DNA of 64,000 nt from Pristionchus mayeri. Its lineage: Eukaryota; Nematoda; Chromadorea; Rhabditida; Neodiplogasteridae. Positions 24,741-37,077 of this stretch are shown here, piece after piece. Made by a program: the position numbers and the translations under genes. The notes below the pieces were generated by a model, which ran no database searches, was not told where the DNA came from, and saw only the letters and a program-made list of their open reading frames with translations. Numbering within the stretch: the stretch's first letter is position 1; the number at the start of each line of letters is the position of its first letter. The stretch is taken from contig BTRK01000003.1 of NCBI GenBank assembly GCA_036245805.1, positions 24,500,685 through 24,564,684 of the forward strand, in the 5' to 3' direction.

Positions 24741-25254
24741 CAGCCTTCAGAAAATTCTGACGATCCTTAGAAAAATCCCAATGCCTTCAGAAAATTTGAA
24801 AGGACCTCATAAAACTTTTTTTAGCCCATAAGAAAATTCTAACGGCCTTCGGAAAATTCTGACGGCCCTTAGGAAAATCCCACTGCCTTCAGAAAATTCT
24901 GACGGTCCTTAGAAAGATCCCAATGCTTTTTTTTCTAACGACCCTTTGATAATTGAAAGACGCCAAATTTTTTTGTGCCGTAAAGTTGTGACGATCTATG
25001 TTATGAGGGTCTTTCAGAATTTTCTGAAGGACGTTTGATGTTTCTAAGTGTTTTACGATTTTCCTAAAAGCCGTCAGAACTGTCGAAAATTTCTGATGAT
25101 CATCAGAATTCTCTGAAGGCCGTGAGAAACTCTGAGGACAGTCTCACCTTTCGGAAGGCCGTTAGAATTTTCTTATGGGCTAAAAAAAGTTTTATGAGGT
25201 CCGAGAGGTAAGGCATTGGGATTTTTCTAAGGATCGTCAGAATTTTCTGAAGGC

Positions 25255-25600
25255 TGCGCACTGAGCACCCTTTGTTGGGCAGTGCGCACCCTTTGTTGGG
25301 CTGTGCGCACCTATGTTGGGCACTGCGCGCCCTTTGTTGGGCACTGCGCACCCTTTGTTGGGCACTGCGCACCCTTTGTTGGGCACTGCGCACCCTTTGT
25401 TGGGCAGTGCGCACCTATGTTGGGCACTGCGCGCCCTTTGTTGGGCACTGCGCACCCTTTGTTGGGCAGTGCGCACCTATGTTGGGCACTGCGCACCTAT
25501 GTTGGGCACTGCGCACCCTTTGTTGGGCACTGCGCACCCTTTGTTGGGCTGTGCGCACCTACGTAGGGCACTGCGCACCCTTTGTTGGGCACTGCGCACT
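25255..25600. repeat. Minisatellite, inverted array
   Basis: Reverse-complement orientation of the 24.2-kb units, about 16 copies, forming the right side of the unit 1 foldback. Between the arrays (24740-25250) lies a degenerate CTTCAGAAAATTCTGACGG-like repeat. Confidence 0.85.
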
Positions 25601-26848
25601 GGAAAAAGCTTGATATTGCTGGCGATGGTTTCCGCTCGTTAGTACTGATTCCACTCCGCAACTAGCTTAGTAGTAGTGATTTGGAATTATTAAGACGACA
25701 AACTCTCCAGAATGTCGTCATGATGACGCTGCCGATGGTTACCTATCAATATAACTGAAATCCCTCCACAACTAGCTTAATTGTAGTGTTTCCGAAATAT
25801 TAAGGTTTTTCAACTCCGCAATTTTTCAAGAAACCTACAATTTTTTATTTGAGTTTCTGCATTTACTTGTATCGATACGCACGTGATTATAAAGGCGCAA
25901 TTTAAATCCGGCCTTAAGTTAGGTAACGATAACAAAATATGTATCGAAACCGAATTATGGTGTAAAATATACTGTAACCGCTTTTTTCAAAATTCCGTTG
26001 TTTCGAATCAGATACGTATTTTCGTTCACCAATGTGGTCCATGGAGCCCATGCACCCATGTCGAGGCGTATTTTTCTTCATTTAGAGGAAATTAAGCTTA
26101 TTCGGATAAAGCGTCTACAGTATTCTTCACACCATAACTCGGTTTCGATACATATTTTGTTACCGTTACCTAACTTGAGGCCGGATTTAAATTGCGCCTT
26201 TATAATCAAGTGCGTATCGATACAAGTCATACATCTCCACGCCTGAGGCGCCAGATGTTGGGCAGTGCGCAACCATAGGTAGGGGGTCATGGGTCAAAAA
26301 TGAGGGTAGGGGTCAAGTCGGATCCACACAAGGTACCGTACCCAACATGGACTACAGTTACTCTGCTCACTATTTTGGACTACCGTAACCCAAAATACCG
26401 TAATCTGGCTGCGGTAGCTTCACTAAATTGTGGAAATTCAGTAATGTACTGATTTAAAAAGTTCGTAATGAGATCGGTGAATCTTAAACTGCCTACAACC
26501 ACCTCTACAGTACTCTACATAGCAGCATCATCAGCAGCGTCATCATGACGACATTCTGGAGAGTTTGTCGTCTTGATAATTCAAAAACACTACTACTAAG
26601 CTAGTTGCGGAGGGATTTCAGTTATATTGATAGGTAACCATCAGCAGCGTCATCATGACAACATTTTGGAGCTTTTTTCGCCTTAATATTTCGGAAACAC
26701 TACAATTAAGCTAGTTGTGGAGGGATTTCAGTTATATTGATAGGTAACCATCGGCAGCGTCATCATGACGACATTCTGGAGAGTTTGTCGTCTTAATAAT
26801 TCCAAATCACTACTACTAAGCTAGTTGCGGAGTGGAATCAGTACTAAC

Positions 26849-27418
26849 GGTGCGCAGTGCCCAACATAGGGTGCGCAGTGCCCAACATAGGTGCGCACTG
26901 CCCAACAAAGGGTGCGCAGTGCCCAACATAGGGTGCTCAGTGCCCAACATAGGTGCGCACAGCCCAACAAAGGGTGCGCACTGCCCAACAAAGGGTGCGC
27001 AGTGCCCAACATAGGTGCGCACTGACCAACAAAGGGTGCGCACTGCTCAACAAAGGGTGCGCAGTGCCCAACATAGGTGCGCAGTGCCCAACAAAGGGTG
27101 CGCAGTGCCCAACATAGGTGCGCAGTGCCCAACAAAGGGTGCGCAGTGCCCAACAAAGGGTGCGCAGTGTCCAACAAAGGGTGCGCAGTGCCCAACATAG
27201 GTGCGCACTGACCAACAAAGGGTGCGCAGTGCCCAACATAGGTGCGCACTGACCAACAAAGGGTGCGCACTGCTCAACAAAGGGTGCGCAGTGCCCAACA
27301 TAGGTGCGCAGTGCCCAACAAAGGGTGCGCAGTGTCCAACATAGGTGCGCAGTGTCCAACAAAGGGTGCGCAGTGCCCAACATAGGTGCGCACTGCCCAA
27401 CAAAGGGTGCGCAGTGCG
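26849..27418. repeat. Minisatellite, array in duplication unit 2
   Basis: Counterpart of 24212-24740 with internal unit gain or loss; same 20/21-bp units. Confidence 0.85.
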
Positions 27419-27924
27419 CAGCCTTCAGAAAATTCTGACGATCCTTAGAAAAATCCCAATGCCTTCAGAAAATTTGAAAGGACCTCATAAAACTTTTTTT
27501 AGCCCATAAGAAAATTCTAACGGCCTTCGGAAAATTCTGACGGCCCTTAGGAAAATCCCACTGCCTTCAGAAAATTCTGACGGTCCTTAGAAAGATCCCA
27601 ATGCTTTTTTTTCTAACGACCCTTTGATAATTGAAAGACGCCAAATTTTTTTGTGCCGTAAAGTTGTGACGATCTATGTTATGAGGGTCTTTCAGAATTT
27701 TCTGAAGGACGTTTGATGTTTCTAAGTGTTTTACGAAAAGCCGTCAGAACTGTCGAAAATTTCTGATGATCATCAGAATTCTCTGAAGGCCGTGAGAAAC
27801 TCTGAGGACAGTCTCACCTTTCGGAAGGCCGTTAGAATTTTCTTATGGGCTAAAAAAAGTTTTATGAGGTCCGAGAGGTAAGGCATTGGGATTTTTCTAA
27901 GGATCGTCAGAATTTTCTGAAGGC

Positions 27925-28272
27925 TGCGCACTGAGCACCCTTTGTTGGGCAGTGCGCACCCTTTGTTGGGCTGTGCGCACCTATGTTGGGCACTGCGCGC
28001 CCTTTGTTGGGCACTGCGCACCCTTTGTTGGGCACTGCGCACCCTTTGTTGGGCACTGCGCACCCTTTGTTGGGCAGTGCGCACCTATGTTGGGCACTGC
28101 GCGCCCTTTGTTGGGCACTGCGCACCCTTTGTTGGGCAGTGCGCACCTATGTTGGGCACTGCGCACCTATGTTGGGCACTGCGCACCCTTTGTTGGGCAC
28201 TGCGCACCCTTTGTTGGGCTGTGCGCACCTACGTAGGGCACTGCGCACCCTTTGTTGGGCACTGCGCACTGG
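27925..28272. repeat. Minisatellite, inverted array in unit 2
   Basis: Counterpart of 25255-25600 with an essentially identical unit order. Confidence 0.85.
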
Positions 28273-29321
28273 AAAAAGCTTGATATTGCTGGCGATGGTT
28301 TCCGCTCGTTAGTACTGATTCCACTCCGCAACTAGCTTAGTAGTAGTGATTTGGAATTATTAAGACGACAAACTCTCCAGAATGTCGTCATGATGACGCT
28401 GCCGATGGTTACCTATCAATATAACTGAAATCCCTCCACAACTAGCTTAATTGTAGTGTTTCCGAAATATTAAGGCGAAAAAAGCTCCAAAATGTTGTCA
28501 TGATGACGCTGCTGATGGTTACCTATCAATATAACTGAAATCCCTCCGCAACTAGCTTAGTAGTAGTGTTTTTGAATTATCAAGACGACAAACTCTCCAG
28601 AATGTCGTCATGATGACGCTGCTGATGATGCTGCTATGTAGAGTACTGTAGAGATGGTTGTAGGCAGTTTAAGATTCACCGACCTCATTACGAACTTTTT
28701 AAATCAGTACATTACTGAATTTCCACAATTTAGTGAAGCTACCGCAGCCAGATTAGGGTATTTTGGGTTACGGTAGTCCAAAATAGTGAGCAGAGTAACT
28801 GTAGTCCATGTTGGGTACGGTACCTTGTGTGGATCCGACTTGACCCCTACCCTCATTTTTGACCCATGACCTATGGTTGCGCACTGCCCAACATATTCCA
28901 TGACCCGGGGGTCATGGGTGCGCACTGCCCAACATAGGCGCCTCTACCGCTGGACATGTATGATACAAGTAGATGCAGAAACTCAAATAAAAAATTGTAG
29001 GTTTCTTGAAAATTTTTCGGGGAATTGCAAAAATGTATGAAGTAAAAGTGGAATTATCGATTTCTGGCGTTAGATGCAATCTGATCGAAAAATTCCCAAG
29101 AGTAAAAAAGTCTTAGAATTAGTCACGGAATGCATCGCCCCTACCGCCGCATCGATTGGGATCGATATAAAAAATTTCATGGATTATGTATTATTTTGCA
29201 TGATCCGCGCTGCCGCGCGCGCGGATGCGGATCGAATTTCTGGCGATGCTCGTCGGTTTCCCTCGACGAGGCCGACCTATTGGTAAAGTCAGAAGGAATT
29301 CGAATTTTCGGCCTGTGCCAA

Positions 29322-29770
29322 GTCGCTGAAGAAATATGTTGATTTTCTCGGATAGTGTGTTATAAGTTCTTCCAACGTTGCGCTGGGCACTTACGCTTTG
29401 TTTTGGGGTGTTTCAATAGTTCGTGGAATTTTTTCCCCAAAAATTCTTTGCTTGATGGGATGAATCTTCTTGACTAATAATACGTTGCATCGAGTAGGGC
29501 AATCAGTGCTCTTCAATTTCCGTGCTATACAGATAAGTGTGTTCAAAGTTTACAAGAATAGTACGATTTTGAAATTGTGTCTCAAAAATGACCAAATGCG
29601 AAATTCTGTCCTATGAAGAGACAGAACTCGCATGATTATGCCTAGTTACTCCGTAGGTGCTATGTAACTTGCTGGGCACTATCCTGGCCTCCGAATCGCT
29701 AAGCACCAATACTATGAAACTAATTTTCAACGTGCTTTAAAAATTTTCATCGATTTTGATACCAACAAAA
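29322..29770. other. brd-1 intron spacer, nothing recognised
   Basis: No repeat or coding signal was identified between the 6.4-kb foldback and the LINE fragment. Confidence 0.35.
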
Positions 29771-29774
29771 AAAC

Positions 29775-30176
29775 ATGCCCTCCGCTTTCGATCGCAATAA
29801 GACACTAGGCATTGAGTCCCTGGAGAAGCGTAGAATGGCGATCGATATGAGAGTAGCCAATAATCTCCTTAGAGGCAAATATAGGATTTCCAACCGAAAA
29901 CCCCATTATTTTAATTTACTACACTCGAAACGGCATGAACTTCAACAACCCTGGATCGAACTTCAACTATAGACATAATAGTTTCTTTCCAAGAGCGGCA
30001 AGGCTTATAGTGAACAATGAGAATCAAACCAGTTCCCCTGAGTAGTTTACCCTCCCGTATTATCCAGTTATTCGTCATTTTAATCGTAATTAAAATATGT
30101 TCCATTTTTCATTTTGTATAATGTTATTTCACAAATAAATAGCATATAATTGTTTTATATATATATATATAAAACA
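29775..30176 (+). pseudogene. 5'-truncated LINE fragment with (TA)n tail
   Basis: Frames encode the last about 75 residues of a CR1/Jockey-group reverse transcriptase protein: GIESLEKRR, NNLLRGKYRIS, then after a frameshift FNYRHNSFFPRAAR. These match the C-terminus of the LINE at 55154-55337 (NLLRGQYRIS, FNYRHHSFIPRAAR). An AT microsatellite at about 30155-30174 may mark the 3' end. 5' truncation is usual for LINE insertions. Confidence 0.75.
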
Positions 30177-30486
30177 AAGTTTGCAAACTACAATAAATAA
30201 TTTAAAACGAATTTGCAACGTAAAATTAGGACGATTGATTAGCTAATAACCATGCAAATTTGAAAAATTCTGAATATGATCTTTCCTCGACAAGATTAAA
30301 ATGACATGTTTTTATGTTTTCCTGTGGCCAATAAAGAAAGATACAATGTTAAAGGTTCAATTAAAAGTATGATAGCTGCGTAGTGACTAGAGTTGTGAAT
30401 CTTAAAAGAAAAGAAAATATAATTTTTTTAAATAGGGTCTAAAACGCATATTTTCCAACAATTCTTCATCACTAGGTAATCATTTA

Positions 30487-33377
30487 AGAGACCCGCTCTG
30501 TAAGAATCGACCATTTCGACCACCCCGCGGACACGTTTGGCCTAGCAATGGGAACCAGTTGTCCATTCTTGGTTAGGTGGAGTGCCTTAGGCCCGCATTA
30601 TGAAATTTGTATCTTATTATATGCTACAACCATTGAGTGGGAAGAAAATATTAATTTAGTCGAAAAATGACGAAAACTCATAATTTATTAACGCTATAAT
30701 ATGGACCCAATTTTCAAACGGCATCACTCTAGTAGTGCCCTGGGGGTATATAAAACACCTTTTAATGAAATTATACTTGATTCTAAAATCACCATTTTGA
30801 CCAAAAATGTCATATTTTTCGACATAACAGACTTCTTTCGAACCAAAGCCAATAGGTTTTAGGTACACTTTGTGCCTCGATGATTCCCGCCAGTACCCCA
30901 CACAAAGCCGAAGCCCCATCAGGCTGCCAAGTTTGCGAAATTTTTAATCGAATGTGTGACATGCATTTTTTCGGTCAAATTCGTATGAGTTTTCGGCTGA
31001 ATTGTCATCAATACTCGGTTGCTTACAACATTTTCTAACATTTCTGAAGACGAGTAAGTTCATACTGCGAAAAAAAACTGGAGTGTCACTCATTTCTAGA
31101 AATTCGATTTTCGAGCATTTCCAAACTGGCAAATTCATGCATTGCTAATTGACCATGTGAAACCCAAAGCCAATAGGTTCTGTGTATCCGTTGTACTATG
31201 GATCAAGGTTAGTGAGAAAAATGGAATTGAAGACCCCTAAGCACCTGCCAAGTTTGCGAAATTTTGGATCAAAGTTGCGAAATTGACGGTACCAGACACA
31301 TCGCTTTACGATTTCAGCTGATTTATCGAGAACACTCGATTACTTTCAACAGTATATGACATTATTGAAAGGGAACAATTTCATAATGCTCAAAAAACCT
31401 GATTAGGACTCATTTTTAGGAATTCGATTTTCGAGCATTCTAAAGTTGGCAAATTCATGCATTGATAATTCACCATCAGGGACCCAAAGCCAATAGGTTT
31501 GGTGCATTTGATATACTTCGGGGTACAATTAGTGTGAAAAGTGCAATGAGAGGCTTGTAGGAACCTGCCATGTTTGCGAAATTTTTACTCGAAATAGCGA
31601 ATTCGGCTTGGTCGGTCAGAACTTTTGCCAATTTCAGCCGATTATTCATTAATACTCGGTCGTTTTCATCAGTTCACAACATTTCTGAATGAAAATATAT
31701 ATCTTACTGCTTAAAAAACAGGACTAGGAACCATTTCGAGAAAATCGATTTTCAAACCCTCAAATATTGGCCAGTTCACGAAATGATAACTCATCTTCAG
31801 GGGGCACAAAGCCAATAGATTTAGTGCATATGCTATTCTTCGGTACCAATCGTGTGAAAAGTGTATTGGATGGCCAGTTAGTACCAGCCAAGCTTGCGAT
31901 ATTTCTACTGGAAATTCAGATAAATCGTTTTCAAGATCGATATCATCAAGATCGGAAATTTGATTAACATTTTTGCAAAGTTGACAAATCTCAACAGGAT
32001 ATCCATTGTGATGTTCTTACTAAACGCACTCCGTACTACAGCGCATGCTACAAAAAATTTTGCTTTATGCACCAGAAGATGAGTTAGTAATTCGTGAACT
32101 GGCCAACATTAGAGGGTTTGAAAATCGATTTTCTCGAAATGAATCCTAGTCCTATTTTTTAAGCAGTAAACATATATTTTCATTCAGAAATGTTGTAAAC
32201 TGATGAAAACGACCGAGTATTAATGAATAATCGGCTGAAATTGGCAAAAGTTCTGACCGACCAAGCCAAATTTGCTATTTCGAGTAAAAATTTCGCAAAC
32301 ATGTCAGGTTCCTACAATCCTCTCATTGAACTTTTCACACTAATTATACCCCGATGTATAGCAAATGCACCAAACCTATTGGCTTTGGGTCCCTGATGGT
32401 GAGTTATCAATGCATGAATTTGCCCACTTTAGAATGCTCGAAAATCGAATTTCTAAAAATGCGTCCTACTCAGGTTTTTTGTGCATTATGAAATTCTCCC
32501 TTGCAATAATGTCGTATACTGTTGAAAGTAATAGAGTGTTCACGATAAATCGGCTGAAATCGTAAAGCGATGTGTCCGGTACCTTCAATTTCGCAACTTT
32601 GATCGAAAATTTCGCAAACTTGGCAGGTGTCTAGGGGTCTTCAATTCCATTTTTCTCACTAACCTTGATCCATAGTACAACGGATATACAGAACCTATTG
32701 GCTTTGGGTTTCACATGGTAAATTAGCAATGCATGAATTTGCCAATTTGGAAATGCTCGAAAATCGAATTTCTAGAAATGAGTGACACTCCAGTTTTTTT
32801 TCGCAGTATGAACTTACTTGTCTTCAGAAATGTTAGAAAATATTGTAAGCAACCGAGTATTGATGACAATTCAGCCGAAAACTCATACGAATTTGACCGA
32901 AAAAATGCATGTCACACATTCGATTAAAAATTTCGCAAACTTGGCAGCCTGATGGGGCTTCGGCTTTGTGTGGGGTACTGGCGGGAATCATCGAGGCACA
33001 AAGTGTACCTAAAACCTATTGGCTTTGGTTCGAAAGAAGTCTGTTATGTCGAAAAATATGACATTTTTCGTCAAAATGGTGATTTTAGAATCAAGTATAA
33101 TTTCATTAAAAGGTGTTTTATATACCCCCAGGGCACTACTAGAGTGATGCCGTTTGAAAATTGGGTCCATATTATAGCGTTAATAAATTATGAGTTTTCG
33201 TCATTTTTCGACTAAATTAATATTTTCTTCCCACTCAATGGTTGTAGCATATAATAAGATACAAATTTCATAATGCGGGCCTAAGGCACTCCACCTAACC
33301 AAGAATGGACAACTGGTTCCCATTGCTAGGCCAAACGTGTCCGCGGGGTGCTCGATTCTTGCAGAGCGGGTCTCTTA
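30487..33377. mobile_element. 2.9-kb foldback with ~320-bp sub-repeats
   Basis: Arms of about 1.4 kb match at roughly 97 percent by eye, meeting near 31990. Outer ends: AGACCCGCTCTG(T/C)AAGAATCGA. Each arm is a series of diverged ~320-bp units, marked by AAAGCCAATAGG at about 30842, 31162, 31483 and 31806 and mirrored at about 32377, 32693 and 33014. Each unit also has a TTTGCGAAATTT block. The mirrored 87-aa and 64-aa frames are not credible genes. Confidence 0.8.
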
Positions 33378-33988
33378 ACAGAGGTCTTCTGAGCGAATGT
33401 AGGAACCTTGATTTACATAAAATTGAAACTGCTTTAATCGGGTGCCCATTAACGGAATTGATGTATCTAAGGATAAGGAACTTTTGTTTTAAGTTGTGAA
33501 GCCGTAAATTGAAAACATCCTAAAAGCCGGCTCTCGCAAAATCAAAAGTTTGACAGGTCATAATTCCTTTCATTTTTGAGATAGAGAGTCGCTCAAAAAA
33601 CAGAAAGAACCGTTTCCAAGATCTAAACAACTTTCATTTTCTAAGCAACACGTTTTGAAGAAAACGAAATATAGATATTCCTGAAAAACTTTTTTTCGCA
33701 GTTTTTCGGGTTTCTCCGAAAAAAATATCTCATGGACCGATGAGATATCTACGAATTCGTAATCTACATACTTTTTTTACCCCTGACAAGGGAGGTGCAT
33801 ACCCTTGGGATGAAATTGGGGTATGAGCTATATGCCATTGAAAAGAGCGTAAAAAATTAGTACGATTCGAATTCAAAAACCCTGCTAAAGTTCATTGTAG
33901 CGACCGAAAGAGATCGATAATCGCGATCGATGCTTTCCATTACAGCCTAAAGCTTGGATAGTATACTCGTTTCACTCGTCCGTGCAAC

Positions 33989-34063
33989 ATGGTCCTGTGG
34001 TGTAGTGGGTAACGCATTCGGAGTCAATTTTTGAAGATGCGGGTTCGAACCCCATCGCCGTCA
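33989..34063 (+). ncRNA. tRNA-like sequence with A and B boxes
   Basis: TGGTGTAGTGGGTAACGC fits a pol III A box and GGGTTCGAACCCC a B box. The 3' acceptor strand does not pair with the 5' end and the anticodon arm is not canonical, so this is a tRNA-derived sequence, not a working tRNA. The middle has a small stem, TCAA-TTT-TTGA. Confidence 0.55.
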
Positions 34064-34313
34064 CTGCTTTTGCCGTATTTTTATATGCGTATTTCCATTG
34101 ATCTTATGATTTTGCATTAAATTATTAGGACAGTATCAGACAGCATATGCCTGGTTCAAAGGAGGATTCATAACTGAACACCCGTAACCGTTCAAGACAC
34201 CGCCCGAAGTCGCGATCGGTCACACATGTGAAGATGTTTGCTATGAGGAAAGATGGATTCGTCATGTGCTCCCATTGTTGCAAAACATATTGCTAAAAAT
34301 ACGGCAAAAGCAG

Positions 34314-34388
34314 TGACGGCGATGGGGTTCGAACCCGCAGCTTCTAAAATAGACTCCGGATGCGTTAGCCACTTCACCACAGGACCAT
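34314..34388 (-). ncRNA. tRNA-like sequence, mirror copy
   Basis: Inverted copy of 33989-34063 in the other arm. A box TGGTGAAGTGGCTAACGC and the same B box. The mid-stem reads TCTA-TTT-TAGA, a paired change relative to the other arm. Confidence 0.55.
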
Positions 34389-35239
34389 GTTGCACGAACG
34401 AGTGAAACGAGTATACTATCCAAGATCTAGACTGTAATGGAAAGCATCGATCGCGATTATCGATCTCTCCCGGTCGCTATAATGAACTTTAGCAGTGTTT
34501 TTGAATTCGAATCGTACTAATTTTTTACGCTCTTTTTTTTTACGCGTACTAATTTTTTACGCTCATAATGGTATATAGCTCATACCCCAATTTCATCCCA
34601 AGGGTATGCACCTCCCTTGTGAGTATTGTGTTCCCACAAAGAAAAGTAATTAACAACATATTTTTATGCGTCAAAACATGGATTTTCATGGTAAAACACA
34701 AAAATTGTCTCGTCCAAAGTGAATGTAGTTGCCTTTTTCAACCTCCAACGACCTTCAAATTTTGCACGGGAGTCGTTCTGGGGCATATAAAAGTGTTTGC
34801 ACTCTAAAATTCCCAAAATTGAAAAATTTTAAAATTTCGATTTTTCGACCATTTTGACCGAAAAAATCGAAATTACAAAATTTTTGAATTGTGGGTATTT
34901 TTTGAATCGAATCGGAACCTGTTAGTATGTCCCAGAATGACTCCCGTGCAAAATTTGAAGGTCGTTGGAGGCTGCAAAAGGCAACTACATTCACTTTTTA
35001 CGAGACCATGTTTGTTTTTTTACCATGAAAATCCATGTTTTGACGGAATTATGACCTGACAAACTTTTGATTTTTCGAGAGCCGGCTTTTAGGAAGTTTT
35101 AAATTTACGGCTCCACAACTTAAAACAAAAGTTCCTTATCCTTAGATACATAAATTCTGTTAATGGGTGCCCGATTAAAGCAGAGTCAATTTTTTGTAAA
35201 TCACCTGCGATCTCTCAGAAGACCTCTGTTAAAGAAATT

Positions 35240-35761
35240 ACCTTCGAAAAAATATTGCAGGTTCATCTATATTATATGTGAATGATTATTAGTTTTCTTG
35301 ACTTATACTTCGGTAGAAAAATAAATCAAAAAAATTCCACGAACTTTTAAAACACCCCAATAGTATTCAATAGGTAAACCTCACAAGATTATAGGCATGT
35401 GGTATATGGATATCGTCCTAGCGACGACTATGTTCTGTTTCAATCTTCTTTGTATTTGATCGAAATTATTTTTCGAGCCTCAGCCGAAATATCAAAACTA
35501 GAGATAACTGTGAAAATGCGATTTCTAAGTGTCGTCATCTGGCCTCAACGAGGAAACCACTTGTAAAATGGATATATCTATCGCCAATGATTTTTCCCCA
35601 GAAATTTTGCGGGGGGGGGGAGGAATGAATTGCTTGTATGAAGATTGTATCACAAATTTGTAGCAAACTTTGCTTCCCCATTTTTATCAATGCGGAAAAC
35701 TTCAAACAAGGGTTTACGTTTGACGCGGACAGTTTTCGAATTGTATTTTTAAAATCGACAT
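35240..35761. other. brd-1 intron spacer with G-run
   Basis: No gene or repeat identified. A 10-G run lies near 35610. Confidence 0.35.
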
Positions 35762-36790
35762 GTCAGTGCGTTCGCCTAAGAATCGCATCCCCGAGGGAAC
35801 AGGCAAAAAACCGTACCTGAGAATTTCACATAATCTGATACCCCATGACTCCCTCTATTGATTTCTGTGTTTGAATTGATCTGTAAAAATTAATTAGCTT
35901 ACTTACTGAATTTAATAAGTTAGGTTATTTAAAACATTTATGAGTGTAATTTTCTGAAATCTAATTCAAATCCGCTGAAAACTTGGCTCTAGACTAAAGT
36001 TGACATGGTGAATCGAACTATGTCTTTGGTTCATGCGAATTCAAAATTTTATTTTTTTCATGACATTTCAAAAAATTATTTCTCGCAAACAAAAAATAAA
36101 AAATTAACCCCATCCCAACTTTTTATATGTTGTGTCTTTTCATGAGATCTACCCGAGAAAAAACATGAACTCGAAATTAGGGGACATACTTGGTCTTAGA
36201 GCATAAAAACGACTGGGTTCATTGAGAGGGAAACCCCCTTATTCCCACTCATTGCTATGAAAAACCAATCATTCGTGACCGCGCGGGCGGGGTGAGGTGT
36301 CGGAATGAGGGGTTTCCCTCTAAAATAATCCTGTCGTTTTTATGCTCTAAGACCAAGTATGTCCCCTAATTTCGAGTTCATATTTTTTTCTCGGGTAGAT
36401 CTCATGAAAAGACACAACATATAAAAAGTTGGGATGGGGTTAATTTTTTGTTTGCGAGAAATAATTTTTTGAAATTTCATGAAAAAAAATAAAATTTTGA
36501 ATTCGCATGAACCAAAGACATAGTTCGATTCAGCATGTCATATTTAGTCTAGAACCAAGTTTTCAGCGGATTTGAATTAGATTTCAGAGAATTACACTCA
36601 AAAATGTTCGAAATAGCCTAACTTATTAAATTCAGTAATTAAGCTAATTAATTTTTACAGATCAATTCAGACATAGAAATCAATAGAGGGAGTTATGGGG
36701 TATCAGATTCTGTGAAAATCCCAGAGGGCTACTTTTACCTGTTCCTTTTTTCGAGGAAAATCTGCGATTTTTAGGCGAACGCACTGATAT
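35762..36790. mobile_element. 1.03-kb foldback, TCAGTGCG ends
   Basis: The ends TCAGTGCGTTCGCCTAAGAATCGC (left) and its near complement (right) enclose arms of about 480 bp centred near 36270. The GCCTAAGAATCG string is shared with the 42.4-45.5 kb foldback. No coding content. Confidence 0.75.
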
Positions 36791-36799
36791 ATAAAAACG

Positions 36800-37077
36800 G
36801 CAAAAAAATCGAGGCCTCTCGTGAGAGAATCGGGACAAAACGGAATTTTCAGATGACACTCATGTTTTTGAAAATCTTGCTTGTTTCCATTCAGTACTTC
36901 ATCATGTTATACTAAAATCGAAGTATCAGATTTTTAGCATGCTCTGCAGCTGCAGAAGGCAGCTGCAACTTTGAGATGATCGGTGCAGCAAGTGAATAGA
37001 AATCAGAAATCTTTAGCAGCTATCATCACCCTCAACTTTTCCTCTCTCTTCCCTATCCTTCCCCCAACCATTCCCAA
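36800..37077. other. Spacer in brd-1 intron
   Basis: Contains CTCTCGTGAGAGAATCGGG at about 36816, a single foldback-end motif without a visible partner arm. Otherwise nothing. Confidence 0.3.

Larger units (their letters stand above)
23184..25805 (+). repeat. 2.6-kb tandem duplication, unit 1
   Basis: Aligns base for base with 25821-28475 at a constant offset of 2637 bp, rising to 2670 after changes in the minisatellite and an 8-bp deletion at about 27737. Apparent identity exceeds 98 percent, so the duplication is recent, or the assembly is wrong here. It contains a 385-bp palindrome (about 23218-23600), three ~110-bp repeats (23890-24195) and a minisatellite pair in inverted orientation. 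Confidence 0.85.
25821..28475 (+). repeat. 2.6-kb tandem duplication, unit 2
   Basis: Second copy of 23184-25805. It starts abruptly after GGTTTTTCAACTCCGC, where unit 1 is cut short; unit 2 continues into the full right arm (to about 28960). Unit 2 has a slightly different minisatellite repeat number. Confidence 0.85.
22876..29321. mobile_element. 6.4-kb foldback with internal tandem duplication
   Basis: The outermost arms (about 22876-23215 and 28960-29321) are inverted copies, including TTGGCACAGGCC and GGCCTGTGCCAA. The interior has two tandem copies of a 2.6-kb block, itself a foldback with minisatellite arms. The outer arms carry mirrored, partly similar open frames (contain KKVLE and IGIDI), but frame and residues drift, so I treat them as noncoding. 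It lies wholly within the brd-1 intron. Confidence 0.75.
33376..35234. mobile_element. TTAA-flanked foldback carrying tRNA-like pair
   Basis: The ends are CAGAGGTCTTCTGAG and CTCAGAAGACCTCTG next to TTAA (33375-33378 and 35229-35232, to within a base or two). The arms match to about 34060 and 34310. Each arm contains a tRNA-like sequence (33989-34063 plus, 34314-34388 minus). It directly abuts the 30.5-33.4 kb foldback on the left. Confidence 0.75.

Noticed and set aside
24184..28312. Long ORFs up to 173 aa with LCWALRTLCW-type repeats
   Set aside because: They arise because the 20/21-bp units lack stops in several frames on both strands. Frames overlap each other and there is no start or splice context.
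23184..28475. Two 2.6-kb direct repeats as LTRs of a retrotransposon
   Set aside because: The copies are adjacent with no internal region, have no TG...CA ends or primer-binding site, and contain foldbacks. Tandem duplication fits better.
33989..34063. Functional tRNA gene
   Set aside because: The acceptor ends do not pair and the anticodon arm is not formed; only the pol III boxes are good.
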